Source: Dermacentor variabilis
Lineage: Eukaryota; Arthropoda; Arachnida; Ixodida; Ixodidae
Direction: 5' to 3'
Assembly (NCBI RefSeq): GCF_050947875.1
Contig: NC_134572.1
Coordinates: forward strand, 122,011,105-122,075,104
DNA length: 64,000 bases
Shown one piece after another: positions 47,721 to 58,046 of this stretch. A program made the translations under genes and the position numbers. The notes under the pieces are model-generated. The model searched no databases. It was not told the DNA's origin and was given only the letters and a program-made list of their open reading frames with translations. Numbering within the stretch: the first letter of the stretch is position 1; every line of letters starts with the position of its first letter.

Positions 47721-48300
47721 AAATCGGTGGGGTTGATCGAGCAGCATAAAGGAACGCTGCATGATTGTATCAAGGCGATATTATTGGAGTCTATGGAATT
47801 TGTCACGCAGTGTTTGATCTTGGCTTTCGGTGGCTTGGTAAAACGTGAAGTCGACTTCAGAGTTTGTGATGCAAAGGTCATCAAGTGAAGCGGCTCGACT
47901 CAGTGCCACGTACACAAATTCCTGGGGATGGCGTTTGTTGTAATCTTAAACAACGCGAATACATGTGGCACTCTGATATACATGAATCGTTATTGCACTA
48001 GTCTGTACTGCGGGAAACTGCGTGCGGCGACATATGACGTCAACCTTACGGTCCAACGTTGTGGTGACCGGGCGGTATTCAATCGGTACCCACTGGGGAC
48101 GGACCGCGCTCCAGAGTACACTGCGCAACGGTGTCACCTTTAGCCGTGCCAGTCTTCCCGTGGCACCAAAGCCGAACCTTAGGCACAGTTTGTTTGCGAG
48201 TCTGGATTTGTCTACGTCAGTGTGTGTGATGTCCCCATCCGCACCACTGACCAGCCCGTCCACTAGGTCTATGTTGACAGCTAAGATATAAGACGAAGTT
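47721..48300 (-). pseudogene. PIF1-like helicase C-terminal part of the Helentron
   Basis: The frame gives LVDGLVSGADGDITHTDVDK, then WVPIEYRPVTTTLDRKVDVI, CRRTQFPAVQTSAITIH (the motif V region, normally AITIHKSQG, here AITIHVYQSAT). After a stop near 47946 it reads HPQEFVYVALSRAASLDDLC (motif VI VYVALSR) and ITNSEVDFTFYQATES. These are the closing motifs of the Helitron 5'-3' helicase that unwinds donor DNA. Motif V lysine is lost. No ATPase motif I or II is present. Confidence 0.7.
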
Positions 48301-48319
48301 CCCTGGCCTCATTTTCGTC

Positions 48320-48640
48320 TGCTCGCTCGTGAGGGTCTGCGTGTAAACCTCATTTTCTGCTGCACGCACACGAAGGTCTCCGTGCCGAAGTTGTTCGGCC
48401 GCGTCTTCGGCTGAGTGCACATGAGGTTGCTCGTGTAGAAGCTGTCGTGCCCGATTTTCGGCAGCACGCACTTCAGGGTCTTCGCGGTGAAGCGGCTGAG
48501 CCGCATTTTCGGCAGCGCGTACTCGAGAGGCTTGGCAGCGAGGCTGTGGTGTCACATTTTCTGCAGTACGCACTTGAATGTCTCGCGACGAACCTGTTGC
48601 GCCGCATTCTCAGCAGCGCGCACTAGAAGGTTTTCGCGGC
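48320..48640 (-). repeat. 51-bp tandem repeats (17-residue units) of the Helentron N-terminus
   Basis: Six units on the minus strand each begin gtgcg/gtacg and contain gct-gc-gaaaat; in protein VRAAENAAQPLHREDPE, VRAAENRARQLLHEQPH and VHSAEDAAEQLRHGDLR. Five measured units are 50-51 bp. A one-base loss in the first puts the preceding unit out of frame. Confidence 0.8.
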
Positions 48641-48699
48641 GAAGTCTTTTTTGCGTCGTTTTTCCAGAACGAACAAAACTGACTGCCCGGCGGTGACCT

Positions 48700-49372
48700 G
48701 CGGTTGACCTGAACTAGAGGGCCCAAAGCACTCAGTACGTAGGGACCGTAACAAGAACGGACTGCTGAATAACGCGCTCTAGTCACTTTGTGTTCGCTAT
48801 GTTTCTTCTAAATGGCGATATGTCTTCTTCTCGTCTTTGTCTTTGCCGCACTACAGACGCGGCATTTTTCTTCATTTCAAAGGGTGTGTTGTCATGCGAA
48901 TCAAATGGTTAAGTATGGCTTGATACGCACCACAGTACGTAAATGGAATGCAAAGCGAGCACGTATCGACGCTACGCAGCGTGCCTGATGGCTGCGACGG
49001 ACACTGGACACTCGACCCCGGCGACGGCAGTGGCGGACACGATATGCAACCGAAATGGCTGTTTGAATGAGCCCATAACCGTTTACGCTGTAAAACAATA
49101 CCGACAGCAACACTTCCGTTGTCAGCGTTTTCATGAAATGATTTCAGGTTACCTATGGTACCGGCTCGCCTATTGTTCTGGGAAAACAAAGATTCCTTGT
49201 ACACTATTTCGCAGAGGTAAACAGGCTTTTGATACATGTTGCTGGCATGGTGTTTCCAGGTGTAAATGAGGAGTACTACTTGTATTTATTGCATATCAAA
49301 CTGAGCAATTATTTGCTTTTTATTATGCATTTTATATTCACTATAAATCATAAATTTTTGGCTAAATTCTAG
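48700..49372. other. No gene recognised (within intron 1 of the gene model)
   Basis: Overlapping ORFs on both strands at 48872-49269, none with a domain. The stretch ends in an AT-rich run leading to the acceptor at 49371-49372. Confidence 0.45.
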
Positions 49373-49506
49373 CTTCAAGTACGGAGCCTAAAGGGCTTAT
49401 GGAAGACGTTTTCAAAACCGCCCTAGGTGATCTGCACGACCGTTTAAGTCTTCAGGCCACTCTTGGAGTTATGCGAACGCAGGGCCATGTGATATTTACT
49501 ACGAAG
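49373..49506 (+). CDS. Exon 2 of putative secreted protein
   Basis: The acceptor aaattctag (ending 49372) precedes 134 bp that begin with the two bases completing the exon 1 codon and then read SSTEPKGLMEDVFKTALGD, LHDRLSLQATLGVMRTQG and HVIFTTK. The donor is AAG|GTTAGT, in phase 0. The text looks like an amphipathic helix followed by a strand, and the frame has no stop across the exon. Acceptance rests on phase agreement with exon 1 and exon 3; the donor deviates from consensus at +3. Family unknown. Confidence 0.45.
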
Positions 49507-50033
49507 GTTAGTGCGTGTTTATTCAAGCGCGGATGACAATTGAGCCACTTGGCACGGATCCTTGCTAAGATGACCATAACGCGAAAAAAAAAAAACTATG
49601 AAGAAGAATAGGCACCACAAGCGCTTGTAGTGTCTATTATTTATCTTAGCGCTCTTTGGCCCTCCATACTTCTTGCCCCATACGCAAAAATGCTCCTGTT
49701 TTGATAGTCTCACCCGCGCACTCACCGCGTTTCCGTAGCAGCGTGAACACTTCCATCGCTTTTTACAAGCCATATTTGTTCACTCTTAGTTCCTTGATAT
49801 TCATTATGTATATACTGCAATCTATTCGTGAGGCACGCAATATTCCTTATTCTTCTCCCAGTAAATATTGTTTGTGCACTTCCGTAACGCGAGATCCGAT
49901 TGTTTTTCTGGTCTAACCAGAGATAAAATTGGAAGGGGAGGAAGAAAAAAAAGAAATAATGGGGCGAGACAAGGACAGGCCTACTCATCAATAAACCTAT
50001 CGTCAAATAAACTTACTTTCTCATTGCTTTTAG

Positions 50034-50117
50034 CAAAGAGAAAACTACGAGCTCGTGTCAATGCCCGTTGGCTATATGCAAATCGCACACTCACTCTCGC
50101 GTTTCTTTCTCGTCTGA
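50034..50117 (+). CDS. Exon 3 (possibly last) of putative secreted protein
   Basis: A strong acceptor (ttactttctcattgcttttag, ending 50033) precedes a phase-0 frame QRENYELVSMPVGYMQIAHS then LSRFFLV and TGA at 50115-50117. Phase agrees with the exon 2 donor. Of three frames only this one follows on from exon 2. No canonical AATAAA lies shortly downstream, so the true exon may end earlier or further exons may exist. Confidence 0.4.
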   Translation, partial: QRENYELVSMPVGYMQIAHSLSRFFLV

Positions 50118-51124
50118 TCCTCTAGGCCGGGGAATAGTGCACGTGCCACGTTATCAAACTTTTAAACGTAGACAGGGCAAATATTTTCCGCGCATAACAA
50201 TGTATGCACTGTCCTTTGCTATCTATGCGTTCACTATAAGTGAACAGGGAAATCATGTGCTTTTTATTTGCCAACTCTTGTGTAAAGCGCGAGAAAATAG
50301 TATTCAAAAGCGCAAAATATACTTCCCGCGTCGTTTACTTTTCTCCTTTTTCAATCACTTTTTCTTTCCCAAATCCATAAGGGGGAACAAAAGTCAAAAT
50401 TTAGCTTGTTGAATCGTTAAATGTTCTCTTCCCGAACGTTAGTGTTGTAGTAGGCAAAGACAGACTTGCAGCTCCAACGGTTGACGCTGGGTCACGAAGT
50501 TGCCTAACGGACTTAGCTTGTCTATCCATTGTTCGAATACACGTTATTGATTATTAATTAAAACAGTGCGGTAAGAGTCTGACAACTTATAATGCCAAAT
50601 AAGCGAAGAACAAAATTTGTGGCAGAAAGGGCGGAAATTTTCTTATTTGTGCCATCGACTTCACAGATGGGCGTCTGCTCTTACTGTAGATAGATAGGGA
50701 TGTCTTGAGAGAGTGAAATTCCGAAGATGCGAAGACAACCATTCAGTAGCGTTGCTTTGGTAGAAGGAACGTTATTAGGGCACTCGCATTGCCTCTAGGG
50801 ATTAGTCCTAACTTCATATTGAGCAACTCATAGCGCTCTTAATTATTCCGAAAGGAGCAATTAAGTGAGAGCCTTTCTAGTGCCTAATTACATAAACGTG
50901 TAGCTTTTCTTCCTAGCTAAGTGAAATGCAGCCGCGGTCACCATTACACATTGACAAAACCTTAATTTTTTTCAAACACTTCAATCGAATAAGAATGAGG
51001 TTGGTACAAGATTTCCGGCAACGAAAACTTATGTAAACATCGAATAGCATGCGTAGAAGAGATTACGTTGGATGCTTTCGGTGAAAAATAGCATTCATAT
51101 TTGACACTTCCAAGCAGACGAAGA
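50118..51124. other. No gene recognised
   Basis: AT-rich; could include a 3' UTR for the gene model, though no clear polyadenylation signal was seen. Confidence 0.4.
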
Positions 51125-52745
51125 TTCATTCACAAAACTTTATTAGTGTCCTGAAGCCCGGTCTTTTCAGACCGAGGCGGGCCGCGTCCACGTCGGCACC
51201 GCCAGGCCGAACCTTATGGCGTCATCGTGGACCCTCTGGACAGCCCGTAGCTGATCTTTATATGAAGAGCTTGTTATCAACTTGTGCCAGTAAAGCCATC
51301 TTTCTTCGGGGTCGGCGAGAGTCGCGGGACAGCCCGCCGGCATGTGTCTGATGTCAATGATGCCATCGCACACGTTACATTCTTTCCTAATTTCTCTTTC
51401 GGGGTGAATTTTATTTATGAAATACGGAGTGGGGTACGTCCAGGTTTGCAGTAAACGTAGCGTGACTGCCTGAGCCCTGTTCAATTTTACGTGTGGCAGA
51501 GGGAATTGCCTACGCCCTAAGTAGTAATATTTAGTGATGTCGTTGTAAGTTAGTAAGTGATCTTTATGCTCCCCGGAATGGTAGTGGGCGTCGGTTCGGT
51601 TCTGACCGGCACGGCAAGCAAGTCCTCGTGCCAGGTCGTTCGTCACCTCGTTGAGGTTGGGCCGAGTCTCGTCCACTTGTCCCATATGTGCAGGAAACCA
51701 TCGGATTTCAGTTTTGATAGTTTCGACCTTGTCGATAATTTTAGCCGCAGTCCCAGCTACATAGCCTTTGTCAAAGCTCTTTATTGCTGCTTTGGAATCG
51801 CTATAGATGAAAGACCATTTGCGGTTCCTGATGGCTAGAGCAATCGCGGCTTGCTCCGCCACCGTGGAATCCTTAGTGAAGATGGTGACAGCGTCCCGTA
51901 CCTCGCCCCGGCTGTCGACCACCACGGCGGTGTAGGCCTCTTTGCCTTTGCCCCAGGCAGCGTCTACAAGGGCCGCCTGTTGTCCTAGCTGTTCAATTTC
52001 TTTCAACAAAGCTTTCGCTCTCGCTTTTCTCCTGCTAACATTGTGTTCCGGGTGCATATTTCTCGGGAGGGGTGTGGTTCTGATCGCGTCTCTAAGGTTC
52101 GCGCTCAATTCTACCTCGGATTCCTTCGGGTTCATCGATCTATTTGGGTCCGTCCCTATCGCTTTGAGTATAAGCCTGCCCGCTCGCGTTCTCGTCCGTC
52201 TTTCCTGCTGCGACATCTGTTGCGGTTCTGCCATCTCTTCTATCGTATTGTGCACGCCTAGGTTCATGAGCTTCACGTTCGAGGTGCTGATGGGTATACC
52301 TAGGGTAGCCTTCACTAACTTTCTGAATATAGTATTTAGCTTGTTCAGCTCGGCCTGCGACCATTTAAATAGACCTGCCACGTAGGTGAAGTGACAGAGA
52401 GCGAAGGCATGCACTAGCCTTAGAGCGCTGTCTTTACCCAGGCGTCTGTGTCTGTTGCTGATTCTCTTTAGTAACCTGATGACTTGGTCCGTCTTGTTTG
52501 AAATGTGTTGAATGGCATTCAGGTTGGTACCTCCCGATGCTATGCGGAAGCCTAAAACTTTAATCTTTTCCACTTGCTTGATCGCGGATCGGTCGTGACA
52601 GCGTAAGATAATGCTTTTTTTTATTTGACAAATCTCTTGCTCGCGCGGCAACTTGGATGTCATGTTCGGTTGCTCGTTTTGCTTTCCTTGCGCAAGTTCG
52701 AGCTTCGATATGTTAAAGTCTGTTACGCTAAGGAGAGAGCAAAAG
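51125..52745 (-). mobile_element. 5'-truncated RNase H-type non-LTR retrotransposon
   Basis: Holds the C-terminal half of the element's ORF2 and a 3' end with AATAAA (51144-51139 on the minus strand) and a short tail. The 5' break near 52745 lies inside the RT, after the catalytic motif. Of all element copies here this has the best-preserved frame, so it is probably the most recent or the least mutated insertion. Confidence 0.8.
51167..52663 (-). CDS. Retrotransposon ORF2 C-terminal part: RT thumb, RNase H, knuckle (498 codons)
   Basis: An uninterrupted frame. Residues ~1-190 are the RT thumb/connection, with KIKVLGFRIASGGTNLN and HAFALCHFTYVAGLFKW. RNase H is at ~230-350: LVDAAWGKGKEAYTAVVV (D), STVAEQAAIALAI (E), FIYSDSKAAIKSF (D), RWFPAHMGQ and EVTNDLARGLACRA (final D). 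All four acidic positions are present. Near residue 430 there is CNVCDGIIDIRH then MPAGC (C-X2-C...H-X4-C), followed by the C-terminal row EDQ-like YKDQLRAVQRVHDDAIRFG. The ATG is internal to the original protein; the frame continues upstream into the truncated RT. The fragment lacks the RT active site, so it is not an autonomous element. Confidence 0.85.
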   Translation of the reverse strand: MTSKLPREQEICQIKKSIILRCHDRSAIKQVEKIKVLGFRIASGGTNLNAIQHISNKTDQVIRLLKRISNRHRRLGKDSALRLVHAFALCHFTYVAGLFKWSQAELNKLNTIFRKLVKATLGIPISTSNVKLMNLGVHNTIEEMAEPQQMSQQERRTRTRAGRLILKAIGTDPNRSMNPKESEVELSANLRDAIRTTPLPRNMHPEHNVSRRKARAKALLKEIEQLGQQAALVDAAWGKGKEAYTAVVVDSRGEVRDAVTIFTKDSTVAEQAAIALAIRNRKWSFIYSDSKAAIKSFDKGYVAGTAAKIIDKVETIKTEIRWFPAHMGQVDETRPNLNEVTNDLARGLACRAGQNRTDAHYHSGEHKDHLLTYNDITKYYYLGRRQFPLPHVKLNRAQAVTLRLLQTWTYPTPYFINKIHPEREIRKECNVCDGIIDIRHMPAGCPATLADPEERWLYWHKLITSSSYKDQLRAVQRVHDDAIRFGLAVPTWTRPASV

Positions 52746-54164
52746 TAGAATCCTAAATCACATCCAGTAGGTGACCAGTCATTTTATCCCAAGTCAAAGG
52801 AAAAAAGGGGTAATTACCATGCATTATCGCATTGTTGATGCTATTTACTATATTTTTACAGTGATCCTGTTAGCCTCTGATTGGACGACATTTTTCGTGT
52901 ACCTCCGGGAACCGAGCTCAAAACAAGCGTATGAACCATCAATAAAATATTGCACACCTCCCTCAGCCACTGTGGTGATGGTTTTGCAACAGCTTCGCAG
53001 GGCCTCCACTTTCGCAGGGCAGGGTTGGCGAGTCACTTTTTTATTTTATTTTTGTATTAGTAACCAAACAGCTTTCGCACAAATTCATGAGCTCTAATGC
53101 ACTTGTTAATTCCAATAGCGCAAGGTTTGCATTTCATAGCAGTTTCCTTTTTACTTTCGCACCACACTAAGTAAGGAAACATAGGATGTTGGTTTTTTTA
53201 AACTTTGGAATATTCTTCTATGTGCGCTTAAGTCATCTTCATTTTTTTATTCATTTATGTGTAAAGTCGAAAGTTATTTGTTACGAAATAAGGTCGCAAA
53301 TTTTGATATATTGTGTTCGAGTGCTTCTTTGTCTCGAACCTTGATCATGCTGAAATATTTACAGTGCTTTATTTAATTTGTATATTTCGTGTACTTAAGT
53401 TGCCACACAAAATGTTAGCGTATGTTAGCTGCTTTAGTATCTTAGAACGTTTTTCTTTTGGTTACCAAGTTTTCCAATGCAGTGACTTTGAACCCTTGAA
53501 TCCGTACTGAATTTCTTCAACAAATTGTGGATATATATGGCGTTTTTAGTGGTGCCTATTTTTTAAAAATTTCCTATGACAAATCACAATTGTAACCCTT
53601 GATATAAATTGCTCCCCTCCCCCGACTCAACTCTACGATAAATAAAAATGCCTAATTTAATTTTATAATTCACGGCACATACTTGCACCAAAGAATTATA
53701 CCGGTGAATTCGCAAGCCATATTTGCTGGTAACAAATTCTTAGGACCGCACCACTCTAGAAATATTCATTTTTAGAGTGTTTAACAAAATGCACTGATGT
53801 TTCGGTTACTTTTCTTACGAGACTTGCGCTTTATTCATTGAAGCACGAATGCGGCTATAATTTGTCGAAATACTTCCCGTATAATAATTACGTGAAAAGT
53901 AAATTAGCCTAATTTTGTCAATATTTAAATTCAGTAATTTCATTTCTCAAACCAGCAATGGCCGCCTCGTTGAGTAATTTATATCAATGGTTAGAAATTC
54001 GAGATATACCACATACCACAGGTGAATTTTAAAAATTTTGGTGCAGCTAAAAGAAGGCACCCTGCTTATTTTGGATATGAAGTCCATCGGCACCGTTTCA
54101 CTACCTGACGTCTGTCTTACCGCAGGAGTTGCGCGTATATTTAAGGAATGTTCATCAAGACTGC
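52746..54164. other. No gene recognised
   Basis: AT-rich. ORF 52771-53097 (plus) shows hydrophobic stretches but no domain. Confidence 0.5.
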
Positions 54165-54600
54165 ATTACTGAAATGATTATCCTCGTAAATTTCTTACCT
54201 TTGGTACCCGTAAAATTCTCGAGAATATAATAGCCAGGTATGTCAACGAATTCTTAGCGAACGAAAATATATTTTCTAAACACAATGTCAGTTATGGCGA
54301 AGTTGCGCGCCTGTAACTCTGTTAATAACCACCGCTATTGATTTCACTAAAGTGTTTCATAAAGGCAGCCAGATTCATGTTATCATGCTAGATTTCTCTA
54401 AAGTATTTGACATGGTAGTGCACTCAAAGTTAGTATTCGAAGTTAAGGCAACCAGTTTACCTTCTGAAATTATAAAACTGGTTACGTATCTGTCTGCCCG
54501 CGAGGAGTACGTCGACGTGAATTAATCATGTTTCTATTTTCAAGATTTATGCTATGATGTTCCTCAGGAGTGTTCAGGAACTAATGACGAATGATATACT
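54165..54600 (+). pseudogene. CR1-like RT fragment with frameshifts
   Basis: In successive frames: ILENIIARYVNEFLANENIF then SKHNVSYGEV (fingers), then QIHVIMLDFSKVFDMVVHSK (motif A; DFSKAFD in most CR1-type RTs), LPSEIIKLVTYLSAREEYVD, and DVPQE (start of the GVPQG motif). Continuation into YADD is lost. The same family type as the minus-strand element at 14105-15640, which preserves the complementary region around FADD. Confidence 0.6.
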
Positions 54601-54603
54601 CGT

Positions 54604-54956
54604 ATACAGGGCGTCCCAGCGCACTTTAGCAGCAGTTTAAACGTATGCGAATGCCACGTAGCTGGACAGAACAAAGGTAATGTTTGCCGTAGCTTAAAGA
54701 TACTCAGACTGTTTTCATTCCGCCTGATTAGATAATTTGTATAAATAATTAATCAACTTCTCATATATTATAATTAGATGAAAGTGACAATGAAGAAACA
54801 GTAGTGCCATTTCAAAAATTCCCTATACACCTTTTTGTTCGTCGGTTCTTCCAAGCCTGAAAGAAGCCCGCAAATTCACGCAAAACTGCCGCGCGCCTTT
54901 GATTTACTAGGATAATATAATTTTGGGCCCCTTTATTACGGTAAACGTAGAGAAAC
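54604..54956 (+). repeat. Possible dispersed element beginning gggcgtcccagc
   Basis: Starts gggcgtcccagcgcacttta and contains gccacgtagctggacagaac and aattaatcaacttctcat. From memory this order is common in tick genomes, but only one copy lies in the window, so its ends and type are not established here. Confidence 0.3.
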
Positions 54957-55140
54957 CAAGAAAGAGAGAGAGAGAGAAAGAGGTAAAGGCAAAGCAAATG
55001 CAGGGAGGTTAACCAGAGATTATATTCGGTTGGCTACCGTGTACCATTGGAGGGGCAAGGGATGCAATAGGTGAGACAGAGAAAAATAATCAAAAAAGAA
55101 AAAGTAATGGTTAGTGGCGCACTATGCATTTTCTGACGGT
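54957..55140 (-). mobile_element. 3' UTR fragment of a non-LTR retrotransposon
   Basis: On the minus strand: acggtagccaaccgaatata, then atctctggttaacctccctg, ending in (ct)n at 54965-54980. The layout matches the 3' ends of copies 1 and 2 (gtagcaaac...ggtta.cctccctgcctt...(tc)n), suggesting a related family. No coding part remains. Confidence 0.55.
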
Positions 55141-56589
55141 TGAAACAATATCATTCATTATTTATCATGTTGCAGGTGACCGAACTGTTGAAGATCAACT
55201 GGTGACCTGCGTGGTACATAAGCGCAAATATTGTATGAAATTACAAGCTGCAAAGGATGACAGTAAATACACTTGTGCGCACTGAATTTAATTGTATAGA
55301 ATCTAATTAACTGCTTCACAAATGTGCAAACACGTGCGTTGGATAGTTATTCCCCTCATAATGATGACTACTCTCTCCACATAGCAGTGACTGTATGTAA
55401 TATTAAAATAGGAGAGCAATAAACAATATAAGCTTTAAATATAAGGCGCAAAGAAAGCCCAACAGTGAAAACATAGTTCTGTTGTGATTAGTGGAACTGA
55501 AGCATACAGCTGTAAAAGGCCACAATAAGCTCCCCACGAGACTACGATGAGTACACAAGGGCTCGACAGGAAAACGGTGCCGCAGTGTCATGCGTGATCT
55601 CGAGGCGCACATATTAGAAAGTGCAGAAATGTGCCAACAACCCCTCCCCTCCTCCCCACGCATAGATCACAGACGAAAAAGGTCTGCGTCATAAAAGACG
55701 GACACAGATGACCGTGACTTACATATGAAAGTCAGTGAGTGCAAGAAACGGTCTCTGAATTACCTGAGGTGTGCGCCAACAGTTACGCAATTGTCAGTCA
55801 TAGCCTTTCTTCGGGCTGTGCTTTTGAGCACTTTAGACACTTTGGCACTGCACCGGCATCTTTTACAGGGATCACTGGATGAGCTTTACATAGAAATAAC
55901 CATTTCTTTGTTTCGTAATTACACGTGATTATGTAGATATACAATACGTCAGTAATTATTTAATGATGCCAAAATTTTATTTTCCGCTCTTGTGCTGTCA
56001 CATAGATTGGGCCAACGGGACATATTTAGCTGCTCGTTTTGATGTTCCACCTCAGAAACAATAAAAAAATTACATAAAGAATTGCTCCTATTACTATACG
56101 TCCATAAAATTGAGACGAGAAAGCATAAGGGGAGACGTCTGAGTGTATAGGCAAGTCTCTTTGCAATAAACGTTGTAAACGTTCCTCTGTTCCTGTTACC
56201 CTGTTACTTTTATCCTTCAATGAAGCACAACGCTACAAAAGCGCGGGTCAGCGTTGCTCTAGAACTCGTGTACTGTCCTCCGAACTACCGCAGTGCCTTT
56301 TTTTTTTCGCTTGAGTGGTGAACATGAGAATAAAGGTGCATAAATATTTTTAGGAGCCATCGAGCGGCGACCCGTCTCTTTGAAGTACGCAAAGGCATAA
56401 TCAGACGTCTCAGGCGGCTGACAAAGGGACGTAAGAACGCCTGAATTTATTCCGACCTACGACAGATGTCACCGCGATTTCACGTGGGCACGCGGTAAGG
56501 AAGTGTGCGCGATGAAAACGACAAGGAGGAGAACAGATTTCCAGGCCATTCCAAAAATCGAAAAGTAAAGTCTAGCCGCTTTCAAACAT
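55141..56589. other. No gene recognised
   Basis: AT-rich, overlapping short frames only. Confidence 0.5.
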
Positions 56590-57130
56590 CCGAGGACACC
56601 CAAGCACTTATTATGAGTTGTGAATGCGGATGCGTTAATGCCCTATTGAGTAACGCTCAGCGGTCTTTTGAATTTCGCACGGCGAGTAATATACCACAGC
56701 GGTACGAGCTACCCGAGGCAGCAAGCAGCAGCAGCAGCAGGTTGCGGTGCGAACACCACATGCCGCCGACGCGGCGATACTCTGCTCCGTCATGCTGCAC
56801 CTGGCGCGCTAGCGCATCAGAAGGCGTTGCTTTTTGCCCGCTCGGCCAGGCTCTGCACCGTCGAGCAGCACTCGTGCAGAGAGCGAGGGTGACGTGACGC
56901 TGTGGCGACGCCCTCTCCCCTTGTCGAACAGCAGGCGCGTTAGCGAGACAGCAGGCGTTCTCTTTCGCCCAGTCTGTTTGTGACGTGGGAAATCCTTCGA
57001 GGCGCGCTCATGACGGGCCGTCGCAACCAATGGCAATGCGAATTTAAGTGCCGTTTCGGTGCTACAGACGACGGACGCCGCTTTTTTTTTTCGCTCAATT
57101 GGCCACTTGACGCTTTCGCATGAATAATTT
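56590..57130 (+). repeat. Dispersed repeat, copy 2 (partner 28530-28985)
   Basis: Shares the blocks ttatgagttgtgaatg, agagagcgaggg...acgccctctcccc and gccgtttcggtgctacagac...gcatgaataa with 28530-28985 in the same order. Includes an (agc)n run at 56729-56741 and a t run at 57081-57090. The overlapping ORFs (minus 56809-57441, 210 codons) are open mainly because of high GC. Confidence 0.55.
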
Positions 57131-57309
57131 GCACGCATATCGCTTCGCCTTCTTTTCTTTTTCTTTCCTTCTTGTGACATTTCACATGAACTACAATGGC
57201 GTTGTCTGAAGGGAGATAGGAAGATGCTTAAACATGTCAGAACTTCACAGGAAGGTGGAAGTTCGAAGTCGTGACGGCTGGTAGGAGACGGAATTTCATT
57301 TAACGACAA

Positions 57310-57456
57310 ATGGCCTCGTCGAAGTGCTGGTTTCGGCCTGAGGCATTCCGTGCTCTCTTTGAACACAAGCGTAGTGCATACAAGGCGAGGATGCAAGAAG
57401 GTCGCATGAACAACAAAGGCGGCGCACACTTCGAACTGCAATTTATGTCCAGGTAG
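57310..57456 (+). CDS. Short ORF with coding-like codon use (48 aa)
   Basis: ATG 57310 opens MASSKCWFRPEAFRALFEHK then RSAYKARMQEGRMNNKGGAH and FELQFMSR, with most codons ending in G or C. The TAG at 57454-57456 falls where a tryptophan (TGG) would suit the following REVLGGV. It may be a gene or element ORF broken by one base, or an exon ending at CCAG|GTAGCG. Family not recognised. Confidence 0.3.
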   Translation: MASSKCWFRPEAFRALFEHKRSAYKARMQEGRMNNKGGAHFELQFMSR

Positions 57457-57544
57457 CGCGAAGTACTTGGTGGTGTTTGATATGCACCCCGTCGTTTTCT
57501 TACAGGCGTTCGATTATTCTGCCGTCCATGCACCTTTCTCTTTT

Positions 57545-58046
57545 AACGCGATAGCATAAGGTCCCCATATCGCAGAATATGCGGATTCACTGTCGGTGTC
57601 CGCCGCCGCCGGCGTTGTCCTTCAGAAGAAAACCATCCCGAACGACAACGACGGAAGCCCTGCACGTGGCATCGAGGCATTACTGAACTGGATTTCTCAA
57701 AGTGAAATGCGTCAGAAAATTCATAAAGACTGACTTGAACACGACCTACAGACATGATATCATCGGACATGAATTTAACTATACGAAAAACCAATTTGAA
57801 TCTACGATAAAATATTCTGTTACGCGGAAACCCAAACGTAAACTCCTTTTTCCTTGCTTATGGGGGCACGAGCCATTGATTAGTCACTGCTTGTAGCCTT
57901 TGCCTTAATGGGAAATGGGAATGAGCCATTACTCTTCCCTGCACTGCCGTCGGGATCGGCCCACTATTGTTTTTTATCGGGCCTCGTGTCGTAGAATATC
58001 GGGTGTCGATGTCGGCGTCAACGAGATCCGACAACGCTATCACGTT
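57545..58046. mobile_element. MITE-like element with 11-bp inverted termini
   Basis: aacgcgatagc (57545-57555) pairs with gctatcacgtt (58036-58046), 10 of 11 complementary. Internal direct repeats (tcgcagaatatgcgg...gtcggtgtccgcc near 57580-57603 and tcgtagaatatcggg...gtcggcgtcaac near 57988-58022) lie close to each end. No ORF. Similar cgcgatagc-ended sequences are, from memory, frequent in tick genomes. Confidence 0.55.

Larger units (their letters stand above)
47119..48690 (-). mobile_element. Helentron-type (Helitron) remnant with large internal deletion
   Basis: In minus-strand order: 17-residue charged repeats (48640-48320), a PIF1-like helicase C-terminus (48300-47720) and an APE-like endonuclease (about 47720-47119). 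Helitrons replicate by rolling circle with a Rep-helicase; an endonuclease fused after the helicase is characteristic of the Helentron group. The Rep domain and helicase motifs I-IV are missing, the repeats joining directly to helicase text. Stops and frameshifts show it is dead. Termini were not found. Confidence 0.7.

Noticed and set aside
56809..57441. 210-codon minus-strand ORF
   Set aside because: Lies across a dispersed repeat with an open frame on the other strand; basic, low-complexity text and no domain.
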